Source: Kitasatospora sp. SolWspMP-SS2h (GTDB lineage Bacteria > Actinomycetota > Actinomycetes > Streptomycetales > Streptomycetaceae). Taken from it: a stretch of DNA of 64,000 nt. The DNA lies in contig NZ_QLLT01000011.1 of NCBI RefSeq assembly GCF_003259315.1, positions 186,001 through 250,000 of the forward strand, written 5' to 3'. The translations under genes and the position numbers were made by a program. Each line of letters starts with the position of its first letter. Within the stretch, counting starts at the first letter, position 1. Under the pieces are notes generated by a model. That model did no database searches. It was given only the letters and a program-made list of their open reading frames with translations, and was not told where the DNA came from. Of this stretch, positions 25,937 to 34,908 are shown one piece after another.

Positions 25937-26803
25937 ATGAACCTGCTGCTCGCCGAGGTGGCCCAGGCCACCCAGCGCCTGGCCGCGGCCGGCGTGCCCT
26001 CGCCGCGCTTCGACGCGGAGGAACTCGCGGCGCACACCCACGGCGTGAAGCGCAGCCAGCTGCACACCGTGCCGGACGGGGACTTCGACGCCCGGTACTG
26101 GGAGGCGGTCTCCCGCCGCGAGCAGCGCGAGCCGCTCCAGCACATCACCGGACGGGCGTTCTTCCGCTACCTCGAACTGGAGGTCGGCCCCGGGGTGTTC
26201 GTCCCCCGGCCGGAGACCGAGTCGGTGGTCGAGTGGGCGATAGACGCGGTCCGCGCGATGGACGTGGCCGAGCCGCTGGTGGTCGACCTGTGCACCGGCT
26301 CCGGGGCGATCGCGCTGGCCCTGGCCCAGGAACTGCCCCGCTCCACCGTGCACGCCTTCGAACTCGACGAGGGCGCCCTCGCCTACACCCGCCGCAACGT
26401 CGAGGCCAGCCCCGACCGCGCCCGGGTCCACCTGCACCAGGGCGACGCCACCCTGGCCTTCGCCGACGACCGCGGCTGGGACGGCCGGTTCGACCTGGTG
26501 ATCAGCAACCCGCCGTACATCCCGCTGACCGAGTGGGAGTACGTGGCCCCCGAGGCCCGCGACCACGACCCGCAGCTGTCGCTGTTCTCCGGCGAGGACG
26601 GCCTGGACACCATCCGCGGCATCGAACGCGTCGCCGCCCGGCTGCTGCGGCCCGGCGGCGCGGTGGTGATCGAGCACGCCGACACCCAGGGCGGGCAGGT
26701 CCCGTGGATCTTCCGCGAGGAGGGCGGCTGGACGGACGCCGCCGACCACCGGGACCTCAACAACCGGCCGCGCTTCACAACGGCCCGGAGGGCGTCGTTG
26801 TGA
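25937..26803 (+). CDS. prmC: Release factor glutamine N5-methyltransferase
   Basis: 288 aa. N-terminal helical RF-binding domain (1-80), GPGVFVPRPETESVVEW, SAM-binding VVDLCTGSGAIALALAQE, and catalytic NPPY at 191-194 (LVISNPPYIPL). It methylates the glutamine of the GGQ motif of RF1/RF2; encoded just after prfA. The C-terminus RFTTARRASL and the stop codon are part of the first unit of a 41-bp repeat array. The TGA overlaps a GTG that opens the first downstream mini-ORF. Confidence 0.95.
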   Translation: MNLLLAEVAQATQRLAAAGVPSPRFDAEELAAHTHGVKRSQLHTVPDGDFDARYWEAVSRREQREPLQHITGRAFFRYLELEVGPGVFVPRPETESVVEWAIDAVRAMDVAEPLVVDLCTGSGAIALALAQELPRSTVHAFELDEGALAYTRRNVEASPDRARVHLHQGDATLAFADDRGWDGRFDLVISNPPYIPLTEWEYVAPEARDHDPQLSLFSGEDGLDTIRGIERVAARLLRPGGAVVIEHADTQGGQVPWIFREEGGWTDAADHRDLNNRPRFTTARRASL

Positions 26804-26938
26804 ACATCAGGCACAGCACAACCGCCCGGAGGGCGTCGTTGTGAACATCAGGCACAGCACAACGGCCCGGAGGGCGTCGTTGTGAGCACCGGGCACAGCA
26901 CGACCGCGCGCCGCGCTTCGCTGTAAGTACCAACTGAC
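26776..26938 (+). repeat. 41-bp repeat array with overlapping 14-codon mini-ORFs
   Basis: Three units of 41 bp (26776-26816, 26817-26857, 26858-26898) and a diverged fourth (to about 26938). Each unit can fold (CACAACG...CGTTGTG). Read from the GTG overlapping the prmC stop, the array gives mini-ORFs at 26800-26844, 26841-26885 and 26882-26926, joined by GTGA overlaps: VNIRHSTTARRASL, the same again, and VSTGHSTTARRASL. The third ends in TAA and uses different codons for the same TTARRASL. No RBS precedes them. Confidence 0.85.
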
Positions 26939-26961
26939 ACCACCGGAAGGGGATTGCTCCG

Positions 26962-27609
26962 ATGAGCCGCCGATACGACTGCTCCGACGCCCAGGACCGC
27001 GCGAGCGGGCTGCGTGAGGCCGCCACGGCGATCCGCCGCGGGGAGTTGGTGGTGGTGCCGACCGACACGGTGTACGGGATCGCCGCGGACGCCTTCTCGC
27101 CGGAGGCGGTCGCCGCCCTGCTGGACGCCAAGGGCCGGGGCCGGAACATGCCCTCGCCGGTGCTGGTCGGCTCGCCGACCACGCTGCACGGGCTGGTCAC
27201 CGACTTCTCCGAGCAGGCCTGGGAACTGGTGGACGCGTTCTGGCCCGGCGGCCTGACCCTGGTGGCCCGGCACCAGCCTTCGCTCCGCTGGGACCTGGGC
27301 GAGACCCGGGGCACCGTCGCGGTCCGGATGCCGCTGCACCCGGTCGCGCTGGAGCTGCTGAACGCCACCGGCCCGCTCGCGGTCTCCTCCGGCAACAAGA
27401 CCGGCGGCCCGTCCCCGTCCACCTGCGACGAGGCCGAGGCGCAGCTCGGCGACGCGGTGTCGATCTACCTGGACGGCGGGACGGCGGACTACGGCACGCC
27501 CTCGACCATCGTCGACGTCACCGGCAAGGTGCCGGTGGTGCTGCGGGCGGGCGCGATCGGCGTCGAGCAGCTGAGGGAGGTCGTTCCGGACGTGGAGGCC
27601 GGCAGTTGA
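26962..27609 (+). CDS. L-threonylcarbamoyladenylate synthase (Sua5/YrdC/TsaC)
   Basis: 215 aa. SUA5/YrdC domain: REAATAIRRGELVVVPTDTVYGIAADAF, KGRGRNMPSPVLVG, WPGGLTLVARH, VAVRMPLHPVAL and GPLAVSSGNKTGGPSPST. It makes threonylcarbamoyl-AMP for t6A37 in ANN-decoding tRNAs. There is no C-terminal Sua5 domain, so it is the short form. ATG 26962 after GGAAGGGG. Its TGA overlaps the start of the phosphatase gene. Confidence 0.95.
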   Translation: MSRRYDCSDAQDRASGLREAATAIRRGELVVVPTDTVYGIAADAFSPEAVAALLDAKGRGRNMPSPVLVGSPTTLHGLVTDFSEQAWELVDAFWPGGLTLVARHQPSLRWDLGETRGTVAVRMPLHPVALELLNATGPLAVSSGNKTGGPSPSTCDEAEAQLGDAVSIYLDGGTADYGTPSTIVDVTGKVPVVLRAGAIGVEQLREVVPDVEAGS

Positions 27610-28280
27610 CCGCCGCCGCCCCCCTGTACGGAGCGCGGAGCGCCCGGGCACCCTTCGCGGAGCCCGGGCCGCTCCCGCTGGACGCCTTCCGCATCCTGTT
27701 CGTCTGCACCGGGAACGTCTGCCGCTCGCCGATCGCCGAGCGGCTCGCCCGGCTGGAGCTCGACTCCCGGCTCGGGGTGCGGGTCGGCCGCCGGATCGTG
27801 GTGGAGAGCGCCGGCACCTGGGGCCACGAGGGCGCCCCGATGGAGGCGCACGCGGCGACGGTGCTCGGCGAGTACGGCGCGGACAGCGCGGACTTCGCCG
27901 GGCGGGAGCTGCTGGACGAGCACGTGATCGACGCCGACCTGGTGCTGACCGCGACCCTGGACCACCGGGCGCAGGTCATCTCGATGGGCCACGCGGCGGG
28001 ACTGCGCACCTTCACCATCAAGGAGTTCACCCGTCTGGTGCAAAGGGTCGACCCGCGCACCCTGCCGGACCCCCGGGACGGCGCGCGGCTGACCGAGCGC
28101 GCCCGCGCGCTGGTCCGCTCGGCCGCCGCCCTGCGCGGCTGGCTGCTGGCCTCCGCACCCGAGTTCGACGAGCTGAGGGACCCCTATGGGGCACCGATCG
28201 GGATGTTCCGCAACTGCGGCGAGGAGATATTCGACGCGCTGGACCCGGTGGTGACCGCCCTGACGGGCGTGGCCCGCTGA
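27606..28280 (+). CDS. Low-molecular-weight protein-tyrosine phosphatase
   Basis: 224 aa, TTG start overlapping the Sua5 stop (TTGA). P-loop VCTGNVCRSPIAE with C34 nucleophile and R40, and the general acid in ELRDPYGAPIGMF near the C-terminus. Longer than classical 150-aa LMW-PTPs, with a 28-residue N-terminal extension and a middle insert (LDHRAQVISMGHAAGLRTF), as in actinobacterial versions. Reverses tyrosine phosphorylation; regulation of envelope or secondary metabolism is known for the family, not shown here. Confidence 0.9.
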   Translation: MTAAAPLYGARSARAPFAEPGPLPLDAFRILFVCTGNVCRSPIAERLARLELDSRLGVRVGRRIVVESAGTWGHEGAPMEAHAATVLGEYGADSADFAGRELLDEHVIDADLVLTATLDHRAQVISMGHAAGLRTFTIKEFTRLVQRVDPRTLPDPRDGARLTERARALVRSAAALRGWLLASAPEFDELRDPYGAPIGMFRNCGEEIFDALDPVVTALTGVAR

Positions 28281-28445
28281 GTTGAGCGCCCTCCACTAAA
28301 GTTTCCGTGGGGGATTTGTGAAGACTGCGTGCGCAGGCGATGGCGGCAACCGGAAAGGCGCAAGCCCGCGCGTTCGGGCGGGCCGGGCGGTGGGGGCCGA
28401 CCTACGCTGGAAGGACCTGCCCGCACCGCAGCCTGGAGCCGCACC

Positions 28446-29708
28446 ATGACGGTCGCCGACGCCCCATCCGTCCACTGGGAGGCCGCGGAGGCCCTGCGCA
28501 CCGCCGACCCGCTGGTCGCCGACCTGCTCACCGCCGAGGCCGAGCGCCGGGCGGACTCGCTGCAACTGCTCGCCGGGGAGAACCTGGCCACCCCCGCCGT
28601 CCTGGCCGCGCTCTCCGGCCCGCTGGCCGACAAGTACGCCGAGGGCTACCCGGGCCGCCGGCACCACACCGGCTGCGCGCCCGCCGACACCGTGGAACTG
28701 CTGGCGATCGACCGGGCCCGCGAACTGTTCGCCGCCCCGCACGCCAACGTCCAGCCCCGCTCCGGGACTTCGGCGATGCTGGCGGCCTACGCCGCGCTGC
28801 TGCGGCCGGGCGACGCGGTGCTCGCCATGTCGCTGGAGCACGGCGGCCACCTCAGCGCCGGCTCGCGGGCCAACTTCTCCGGCCGCTGGTTCCGCTTCCA
28901 CGGCTACGGGGTGCGCGAGCAGGACGGCCGGATCGACCTCGACCAGGTCCGCGCCCTGGCCCGCGAGCACCGCCCGAAGGCGATCGTGGCCGGCGGCATC
29001 TCCTACCCGCGGCACGTCGACTGGGCCGCCTTCCGGGAGATCGCCGACGAGGTGGACGCCTACCTGATCGCCGCCGCCGGACAGACCGCCGGCCTGGTCG
29101 CGGCCGGCGCCGCCCCCTCCCCGGTGCCCTACGCGGACGTCACCGTCGCCACCACCCACAAGCTGCTGCGCGGGCCGCGCGGCGGGCTGCTGCTGTGCAC
29201 CGCCGAACTGGCGGACCGGATCGACCGCGCGGTCTTCCCGTTCACCCAGGGCGGGGCGGCGATGCACGAGGTGGCCGCCAAGGCGGTCGCGCTGGCCCAG
29301 GCCGCCACCCCCGCCCACACCGGCTACGTCCGGCGGGCGGTCTCCGGCGCCCGGGCGCTGGCCGCCGCGCTGGCCGCCGCCGGGGCCCAGCCGCTCACCG
29401 GCGGCACCGACACCCACCTGGTGACCGCCTCGGTCCGGGCCCTCGGCCTGACCGGCGTGGAGGCCGAACGCCGCTGCGCCGCGGCCGGGTTGCTGCTCGG
29501 CCGGTGCGCCGTCCCGTACGACCCGGCGCCGCCGACCGAGACCTCCGGCATCCGGCTGGGCACCGGCACCTGCGCGGCCCAGGGGATGGGCGAGGAGGAG
29601 CTCGGCGAGGTCGGCGCCCTGCTCGGCCGGGTGCTCGCCGGGGACGGCCCGGAGCCGGTGCGCGGCCGGGTGCGGGAGCTGGCCCGGGCCTTCGCCGGGC
29701 GGCGCTGA
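28446..29708 (+). CDS. Serine hydroxymethyltransferase-like PLP enzyme
   Basis: 420 aa from ATG 28446. SHMT family signs: LQLLAGENLATPAVLAAL, KYAEGYPGRRHHTGC, NVQPRSGTSAMLAAYAALL, PLP lysine K239 in TTHKLLRGPRGG. Compared with housekeeping GlyA some motifs differ (LAGENLATPAV for the SENFxS region, TTHKLLRGPRGG for THKTLRGPRGG), so it may be a paralogue with another substrate. It would interconvert serine and glycine or a related beta-hydroxy amino acid. A short intergenic gap with an A+T-rich patch (28296-28315) precedes it. Confidence 0.85.
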   Translation: MTVADAPSVHWEAAEALRTADPLVADLLTAEAERRADSLQLLAGENLATPAVLAALSGPLADKYAEGYPGRRHHTGCAPADTVELLAIDRARELFAAPHANVQPRSGTSAMLAAYAALLRPGDAVLAMSLEHGGHLSAGSRANFSGRWFRFHGYGVREQDGRIDLDQVRALAREHRPKAIVAGGISYPRHVDWAAFREIADEVDAYLIAAAGQTAGLVAAGAAPSPVPYADVTVATTHKLLRGPRGGLLLCTAELADRIDRAVFPFTQGGAAMHEVAAKAVALAQAATPAHTGYVRRAVSGARALAAALAAAGAQPLTGGTDTHLVTASVRALGLTGVEAERRCAAAGLLLGRCAVPYDPAPPTETSGIRLGTGTCAAQGMGEEELGEVGALLGRVLAGDGPEPVRGRVRELARAFAGRR

Positions 29709-29867
29709 GCCCCCCGGCACGGGGTTCGGGGCCGTCGGGGAGAACCGCGATGCGGGGCCCGGGCGTCGGAGTCAATAAGGTGTGCTCCGTGGCGACGCAC
29801 CTCGAATCCCGAACCAGCGCGGGAGTACCCTGCGTACTCGTCCGTCCGAGCGCGACCCTGGAGGCCG

Positions 29868-31232
29868 GTGGTGCGTGAGTATCTGCTGGTCATGTTCGTC
29901 TCGGCGGCGGTGACCTACCTGCTGGTCAGCCCGGTCCGCAAGTTCGCGATCGCGGCCGGCGCGATGCCCGCCGTCCGGGCGCGCGACGTGCACCGCGAGC
30001 CCACGCCGCGGCTCGGCGGCATCGCGATGTTCGGCGGCCTGCTGGCCGGCCTGCTGGCGGCGTCCCAACTGACCAACCTCGGGCGGCTGTTCGTGCAGAG
30101 CGCGGACATCAAGGCGCTGCTCTCCGGGGCCGGGATCATGTTCGTGCTGGGCGTCCTGGACGACAAGTGGGGCGTGGACGCGCTGGTGAAGCTCGGCGGA
30201 CAGATGATCGCCGCCGGCGTGATGGTCTGGCAGGGCATCACGGTGATCGCCATCCCGGTGCCCGGCTACGGCTCGGTCCCGGTCACCCCGACCCAGGGCA
30301 TGCTGATCTCGGTCGTGCTGGTGGTCGTGATGGTCAACGCGGTCAACTTCATCGACGGCCTGGACGGCCTGGCCGCCGGCATGGTCTGCATCGCCGCGAT
30401 GGCCTTCTTCCTCTACTCGTACCGGCTCTGGCTCGGCTACGGGATCAACGACGCCGCGCCCGCCGCGTTGTTCACCGCGGTGCTGATCGGCATGTGCCTG
30501 GGCTTCCTGCCGCACAACCTGCACCCGGCGCGGATCTTCATGGGCGACTCCGGCTCGATGATGCTGGGCCTGATGCTGGCCGTCGCGGCGATCTCGATCA
30601 CCGGCCGGGTCGACCCCGACCTGATCACCGAGCAGGTCGGTTCGCAGACCACCGCCGTGCACGCCCTGGTGCCGATCTACATCCCGCTGCTGCTGCCGCT
30701 GACCGTGATCGCGCTGCCGCTGGCCGACCTGCTGCTGGCCGTGGTGCGCCGCACCTGGGCGGGCAAGTCGCCGTTCGCGGCGGACAAGCAGCACCTGCAC
30801 CACCGGCTGCTGGAGGTCGGGCACTCGCACAGCCGGGCCGTGCTGATCATGTACTTCTGGGCCGCGCTGATCGCCTTCGGCACCGTCGCGGTGTCGATCA
30901 CCCACACCGGCCGCGCGGTGGTGCTCACCATGGCCGGCCTGTGCCTGGTCGGCCTCGCGGTGCTGCTGATGCCGCGGTTCAAGCCGCGCGCGCCCAGGGC
31001 CGTCCAGTCCTTCGTGCCGCCCCGCTACCGGGACGGCGAGCCGGGCCGGGCGGCGGAGTCGGCCGGGTCGGTCGCGTCGGCGGAGCGCGGGCAGGACGCC
31101 GAGGACGCCCAGAACGCCGAGGACGCCGAGCCGGCCGCGATGGCCGAGCTGTCGGCCGAGGACAAGGCCCTGCTGGGACGGCTCGGGACGGGCGCCACGG
31201 CGGCCGGGCCGCGCGGCGAGCGGCGCTCCTGA
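29868..31232 (+). CDS. WecA/TagO-like phospho-sugar transferase (MraY/WecA family)
   Basis: 454 aa, GTG start (29868 or 29871). Polyprenyl-phosphate hexosamine-1-phosphate transferase with about 11 membrane helices. Motifs: VRARDVHREPTPRLGGIAM, GVLDDKWG (Mg-binding Asp pair), NFIDGLDGLAAG, IFMGDSGSMMLG and the C-terminal cytosolic HLHHRLLEVGHSH. Likely adds GlcNAc-1-P to undecaprenyl-phosphate to start a wall glycan. A 70-residue charged Ala/Glu tail is unusual. Lies between the SHMT-like gene and the ATP synthase cluster, as in other streptomycetes. Confidence 0.92.
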   Translation: MVREYLLVMFVSAAVTYLLVSPVRKFAIAAGAMPAVRARDVHREPTPRLGGIAMFGGLLAGLLAASQLTNLGRLFVQSADIKALLSGAGIMFVLGVLDDKWGVDALVKLGGQMIAAGVMVWQGITVIAIPVPGYGSVPVTPTQGMLISVVLVVVMVNAVNFIDGLDGLAAGMVCIAAMAFFLYSYRLWLGYGINDAAPAALFTAVLIGMCLGFLPHNLHPARIFMGDSGSMMLGLMLAVAAISITGRVDPDLITEQVGSQTTAVHALVPIYIPLLLPLTVIALPLADLLLAVVRRTWAGKSPFAADKQHLHHRLLEVGHSHSRAVLIMYFWAALIAFGTVAVSITHTGRAVVLTMAGLCLVGLAVLLMPRFKPRAPRAVQSFVPPRYRDGEPGRAAESAGSVASAERGQDAEDAQNAEDAEPAAMAELSAEDKALLGRLGTGATAAGPRGERRS

Positions 31233-31520
31233 CGGCAGGTCAGTTCCCGTTGGGCCGTCCGGCGGCACCCGTTCGGAGGCACTTGTCCGCCCTTGGTGTG
31301 ACAGGTACCACACCTTCATGGTAAAGCTCTCATCAAATAGTTTGTGATACCGTTCACGAGTACCGAGAACACGCCGAAAGACCTGACAGGTGGAGGACTT
31401 CCGTCCCTGGTCGGTCTCCCTCGACGGACGCGCCGTCCAGGCGGCTGTCCGCGGCGCGTTCCGCGCACCCCCCGCGTTCTCTCTGCCCCCCGTTTCCGAC
31501 ATGCCGCCGGAGTTGCCGAC
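31233..31520 (+). promoter_or_regulatory. Probable promoter region of the atp operon
   Basis: A+T-rich island at 31300-31365 in an otherwise G+C-rich gap, with TGTGATACC (31343-31351) resembling an extended -10 and a poor -35. The direct-looking GATACCGT and GTACCGAG lie side by side. The first gene starts at 31521. Confidence 0.45.
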
Positions 31521-31943
31521 ATGCCGTCCCACGACGCCCGGATCCTCCGTGGCGCCGCAATCCCCACTGCGGTCGCCGGAGTGGTCGCCATGGCGATCGC
31601 CCTCGCCGTCGCCCAGGGGAAGGGGCTGCTCGGTGCCCTGCTCGCGACGGTGGTCGTGATCCTGTTCTTCGGCGCCGGCCAGATCGCGCTCGACCGGCTG
31701 GGCCGGAACAACCCGCAGATGCTGATGCCGGTCGCGATGCTGGTCTACACCACTCAGATCCTGGTGGTCGGCGTCCTGCTCGCGGTGGCCAAGCGCCTCA
31801 CCTTCTTCGACCACAAGGTCTTCGGCCTCTCGCTGCTCGGCCTGGTGATCGTCTGGATGGGCTTCCAGGTGCGGGGCTGGCTCAAGGCCAAGACCTTCTA
31901 CGTGGAACCCGACGGCAAGCCGAAATCCGGGCGTCAACCGTGA
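31521..31943 (+). CDS. atpI: AtpI-like small membrane protein
   Basis: 140 aa from ATG 31521 (GGAG 8 nt upstream). About four hydrophobic segments: AAIPTAVAGVVAMAIALAVA, LLGALLATVVVILFFGAG, MLMPVAMLVYTTQILVVGVL and FGLSLLGLVIVWMGFQV, ending in a short basic tail. Position at the head of the ATP synthase genes identifies it as the AtpI-type protein, thought to help c-ring assembly. The sequence itself is divergent. Confidence 0.8.
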   Translation: MPSHDARILRGAAIPTAVAGVVAMAIALAVAQGKGLLGALLATVVVILFFGAGQIALDRLGRNNPQMLMPVAMLVYTTQILVVGVLLAVAKRLTFFDHKVFGLSLLGLVIVWMGFQVRGWLKAKTFYVEPDGKPKSGRQP

Positions 31944-32225
31944 GCGGGGCATGCCGTCCCCCTCGCGAGGGGGGCGGTGTTTATGCCCTCCTGACGGGCT
32001 GCTATCGTCCGTCCCGACGGCGGAGTACGGGAAGCGGCCAGGTCCCTCCGAGAATCGGACGGATCGCCCCCCGGCTCCACGAAGCTTTCGAAGATCCCGC
32101 GGTGGGGATATGCGCCGCGCCGGGTCAGCGAGAAATCCAACTAGTCCCAGTGCCGCACCGTGGCCGACGGCCACGCCGACACACCGAGGTTGCCGTAACC
32201 ATGCGTCAGAACGAAGGAGTCTGTG

Positions 32226-33035
32226 GTGGGTGCTGACGTCCAGCTCGCCTCCGAGGCCGGTTGCCACCTTTTCTCCGGCTGCGGCTTCCCCGCCCCCGGC
32301 CTGAACGAGTTCGAGTTCAAGCCGATCTTCTCGGTCGGGAGCGTCGACTTCACCAAGCCGATGCTGCTGTCGATCATCTGTGCGCTGCTGGTGGTCGGCT
32401 TCTTCTGGGCCGCGTTCGCCAAGCCGAAGCTGCTCCCGGGCAAGCTCCAGCTGGTCGGCGAGATCGGGTACGACTTCGTCAAGCGGAGCATCGTGCTGGA
32501 GACGATCGGCAAGAAGGGCGAGAAGTACGTCCCGATGCTGGTCTCGATGTTCTTCTTCGTATGGATCATGAACATCATGTCCATCGTCCCGTTCGCCCAG
32601 TTCCCGGTGATGTCGCGGATCGCGTTCCCGGTCGGGCTCGCGGCGATCGTGTGGATCACCTACATGACGCTGACCTTCAAGAAGCACGGCTTCGTCGGCG
32701 GCATGAAGAACCTCTGCTGGCCGTCGGGCATCCCGGGCTGGGTCATGTTCATCCTGGTGCCGATCGAGTTCTTCTCGAACATCTTCGTGCGCCCCTTCAC
32801 CCTCGCGGTCCGAGCCTTCGCCAACATGTTCGCCGGTCACCTGCTGATCGTCGTCTTCTCGGTGGCCTCCTGGTACCTGCTGAGCCCCAGCATCGGCGCC
32901 CTGTACGGCTCGGTGTCCTTCGTGGTGGCCGCGGCCCTGACCGCCTTCGAGCTGCTGGTGCAGTTCCTGCAGGCGTACATCTTCGTGATGCTCGCCAGCA
33001 GCTACATCGCCGGTGCCCTGGAAGAGGCGCACTGA
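32226..33035 (+). CDS. atpB: ATP synthase subunit a
   Basis: 269 aa from GTG 32226, 6 nt after AAGGAG; a GTG at 32223 is too close to the RBS. Fo subunit a: five to six membrane helices, with essential Arg in FVRPFTLAVRAFANMFAGH and the conserved Glu/Gln-rich FELLVQFLQAYIFVMLASSYI at the C-terminus. A palindrome CCCCCTCGCGAGGGGG (31957-31972) and TTTATG-N17-TATCGT (31980-32008) lie in the 282-bp gap after atpI, so there may be a second promoter. Confidence 0.97.
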   Translation: MGADVQLASEAGCHLFSGCGFPAPGLNEFEFKPIFSVGSVDFTKPMLLSIICALLVVGFFWAAFAKPKLLPGKLQLVGEIGYDFVKRSIVLETIGKKGEKYVPMLVSMFFFVWIMNIMSIVPFAQFPVMSRIAFPVGLAAIVWITYMTLTFKKHGFVGGMKNLCWPSGIPGWVMFILVPIEFFSNIFVRPFTLAVRAFANMFAGHLLIVVFSVASWYLLSPSIGALYGSVSFVVAAALTAFELLVQFLQAYIFVMLASSYIAGALEEAH

Positions 33036-33115
33036 GCCCCGCGGCCCCGGCCGCGCCCCGAACTCCCGGTGGCCAACACCCACCGGTATCCCATCCCCGC
33101 AAAGGATTAGCTGAG

Positions 33116-33343
33116 ATGTCCGCTCTCGCTGAGGTTTCCGGTTCCGTCGCTTCCATCGGCTACGGCCTCGCCGCGATCGGCCCCGGCATCGGTGTCGGTC
33201 TGATCTTCGGTAACGGCGTGCAGGCGATGGCCCGCCAGCCCGAGGCCGCCGGCCTGATCCGCTCGAACATGTTCATCGGCTTCGCGCTGACCGAGGCCCT
33301 CGCCCTGATCGGCATCGTCATGCCGTTCGTCTACGGCGCCTGA
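33116..33343 (+). CDS. atpE: ATP synthase subunit c
   Basis: 75 aa hairpin of two helices: GLAAIGPGIGVGLIFGNGVQ, polar loop ARQPEAAG and the second helix with the proton-binding Glu in FIGFALTEALALIGIV. ATG follows AAAGGA. The c-ring protein of the Fo motor. Confidence 0.98.
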   Translation: MSALAEVSGSVASIGYGLAAIGPGIGVGLIFGNGVQAMARQPEAAGLIRSNMFIGFALTEALALIGIVMPFVYGA

Positions 33344-33384
33344 GCCGGACGTTCCGGTAGCCAATTCCGACGAAAGGTTCTGAT

Positions 33385-33942
33385 ATGGCCCCCGAGGTTC
33401 TCCTCGCGGCAGAAGAGAAGATGAACCCTCTTCTCCCCGCGTGGCCCGAGGTCATCATCGGCCTGCTCTGCTTCTTCATCGTCTTCGGCATCCTCGGCAA
33501 GAAGCTCCTCCCCAGCATCGAGAAGGTGCTGGGAGAGCGCCGCGACGCCATCGAAGGCGGCATGAAGCGCGCGGAGACCGCTCAGGCCGAGGCCCAGGCC
33601 CTGCTGGAGCAGTACCGCGCCGAGCTCGCCGAGGCGCGCCACGAGGCCGCGCGGATCACCGAGCACGCCCGTGAGCAGGGCGCCGCCCTGATCAACGAGA
33701 TGCGCGAGGAGGGCCAGCGCCAGCGCGAGGCCATCGTCGCCGCCGGCCACGCCCAGATCGAGGCCGACAAGAAGCAGGCCACCGCGGTCCTGCGCCAGGA
33801 CGTCGGTTCGCTGGCCTCCCAGCTGGCCTCCCGCATCGTCGGCGAGTCCCTGGAGGACCACGCCCGCCAGAGCGGGGTCATCGACCGCTTCCTGGACGAG
33901 CTGGAGTCCAAGGCCACCGCTGCCCAGGGTGCGTCCAAGTGA
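33385..33942 (+). CDS. atpF: ATP synthase subunit b
   Basis: 185 aa: one membrane anchor (PEVIIGLLCFFIVFGILG, about 21-38) then a long helical stalk rich in Glu/Ala/Arg. The peripheral stator. Overlaps atpH by GTGA. Confidence 0.97.
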   Translation: MAPEVLLAAEEKMNPLLPAWPEVIIGLLCFFIVFGILGKKLLPSIEKVLGERRDAIEGGMKRAETAQAEAQALLEQYRAELAEARHEAARITEHAREQGAALINEMREEGQRQREAIVAAGHAQIEADKKQATAVLRQDVGSLASQLASRIVGESLEDHARQSGVIDRFLDELESKATAAQGASK

Positions 33943-34754
33943 TCGGCGCGAGCCGTGAGGCACTCGCCGCCGGCCGCGAGAACCTGGAGAGCCTGACCGA
34001 CAACACTTCGGTGGACGCGGCCAAGCTCGCCGGGGAACTCACCGCCGTCACCGCGCTGCTGGACCGCGAGGTCTCGCTGCGCCGGGTGCTGACCGATCCG
34101 TCCCGGTCCGGTCAGGACAAGGCCCGGCTGGCCGCCTCGCTGCTGAACGGCCAGGTCTCCGGCGAGAGCGTCGACCTGGTCTCCGGCCTGGTCCGCTCGC
34201 GCTGGTCCGGCCCGCGCGACCTGGTCGACGCGGTCGAGCAGCTCGCCGCGTACGCCGAGGTCATCGCCGCCGACCGGGCGGGCGCGCTGGACGACGTCGA
34301 GGACGAGCTGTTCCGGTTCGGCCGGGTGGTGGCGGGCTCGCACGAGCTGCGCGCCGCGCTGACCGAGCCGAAGGCCGACGCCGCCGCCAAGGCCGCGCTG
34401 GTGCGCAAGCTCCTCGGCGGCCGCGCCAACGCGGGCACCGTCCGCCTGGTCACCAGCCTGGTCACCGCCCCCCGGGGCCGTAGCCTGGAAGGTGGCCTGG
34501 AGACCTACTCCAAGCTCGCCGCCTCCCGGCGGGGCCGCGTGGTGGCCCTGGTCACCACCGCGATCCCGCTCTCCGACCGCCAGAAGGACCGCCTCGCCGC
34601 CGCGCTGGCCGGTCTCTACGGGCGGCAGGTCCACCTGAACATCGACGTGGACCCCTCGGTCCAGGGCGGTGTCCGGGTGCAGATCGGCGACGAGATCATC
34701 GACGGCACCGTGTCGAGCCGCCTGGAAGGCGCTCGCCAGGGCCTCGAAGGCTGA
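33939..34754 (+). CDS. atpH: ATP synthase subunit delta
   Basis: 271 aa, GTG start inside the atpF stop (GTGA), so translation is coupled. OSCP/delta C-terminal signature GRVVALVTTAIPLSDRQKDRL and NIDVDPSVQGGVRVQIGDEIIDGTV. Actinobacterial delta is about 90 residues longer than that of E. coli, as here. Confidence 0.96.
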   Translation: MIGASREALAAGRENLESLTDNTSVDAAKLAGELTAVTALLDREVSLRRVLTDPSRSGQDKARLAASLLNGQVSGESVDLVSGLVRSRWSGPRDLVDAVEQLAAYAEVIAADRAGALDDVEDELFRFGRVVAGSHELRAALTEPKADAAAKAALVRKLLGGRANAGTVRLVTSLVTAPRGRSLEGGLETYSKLAASRRGRVVALVTTAIPLSDRQKDRLAAALAGLYGRQVHLNIDVDPSVQGGVRVQIGDEIIDGTVSSRLEGARQGLEG

Positions 34755-34908
34755 GCACCAGCACTATCCGACCCTCGGTCGGGCGTCGGTCCACACCAGG
34801 TGGGCCGGCAAAACGTACGGCCGGTTCACCCGACCCGGCCGAGAGTCGAGCACTTGCGGCCCTCAATGGCGGGCCGAGGATCGCAAACTAGGAGAGCAGG
34901 GAAGCCTG

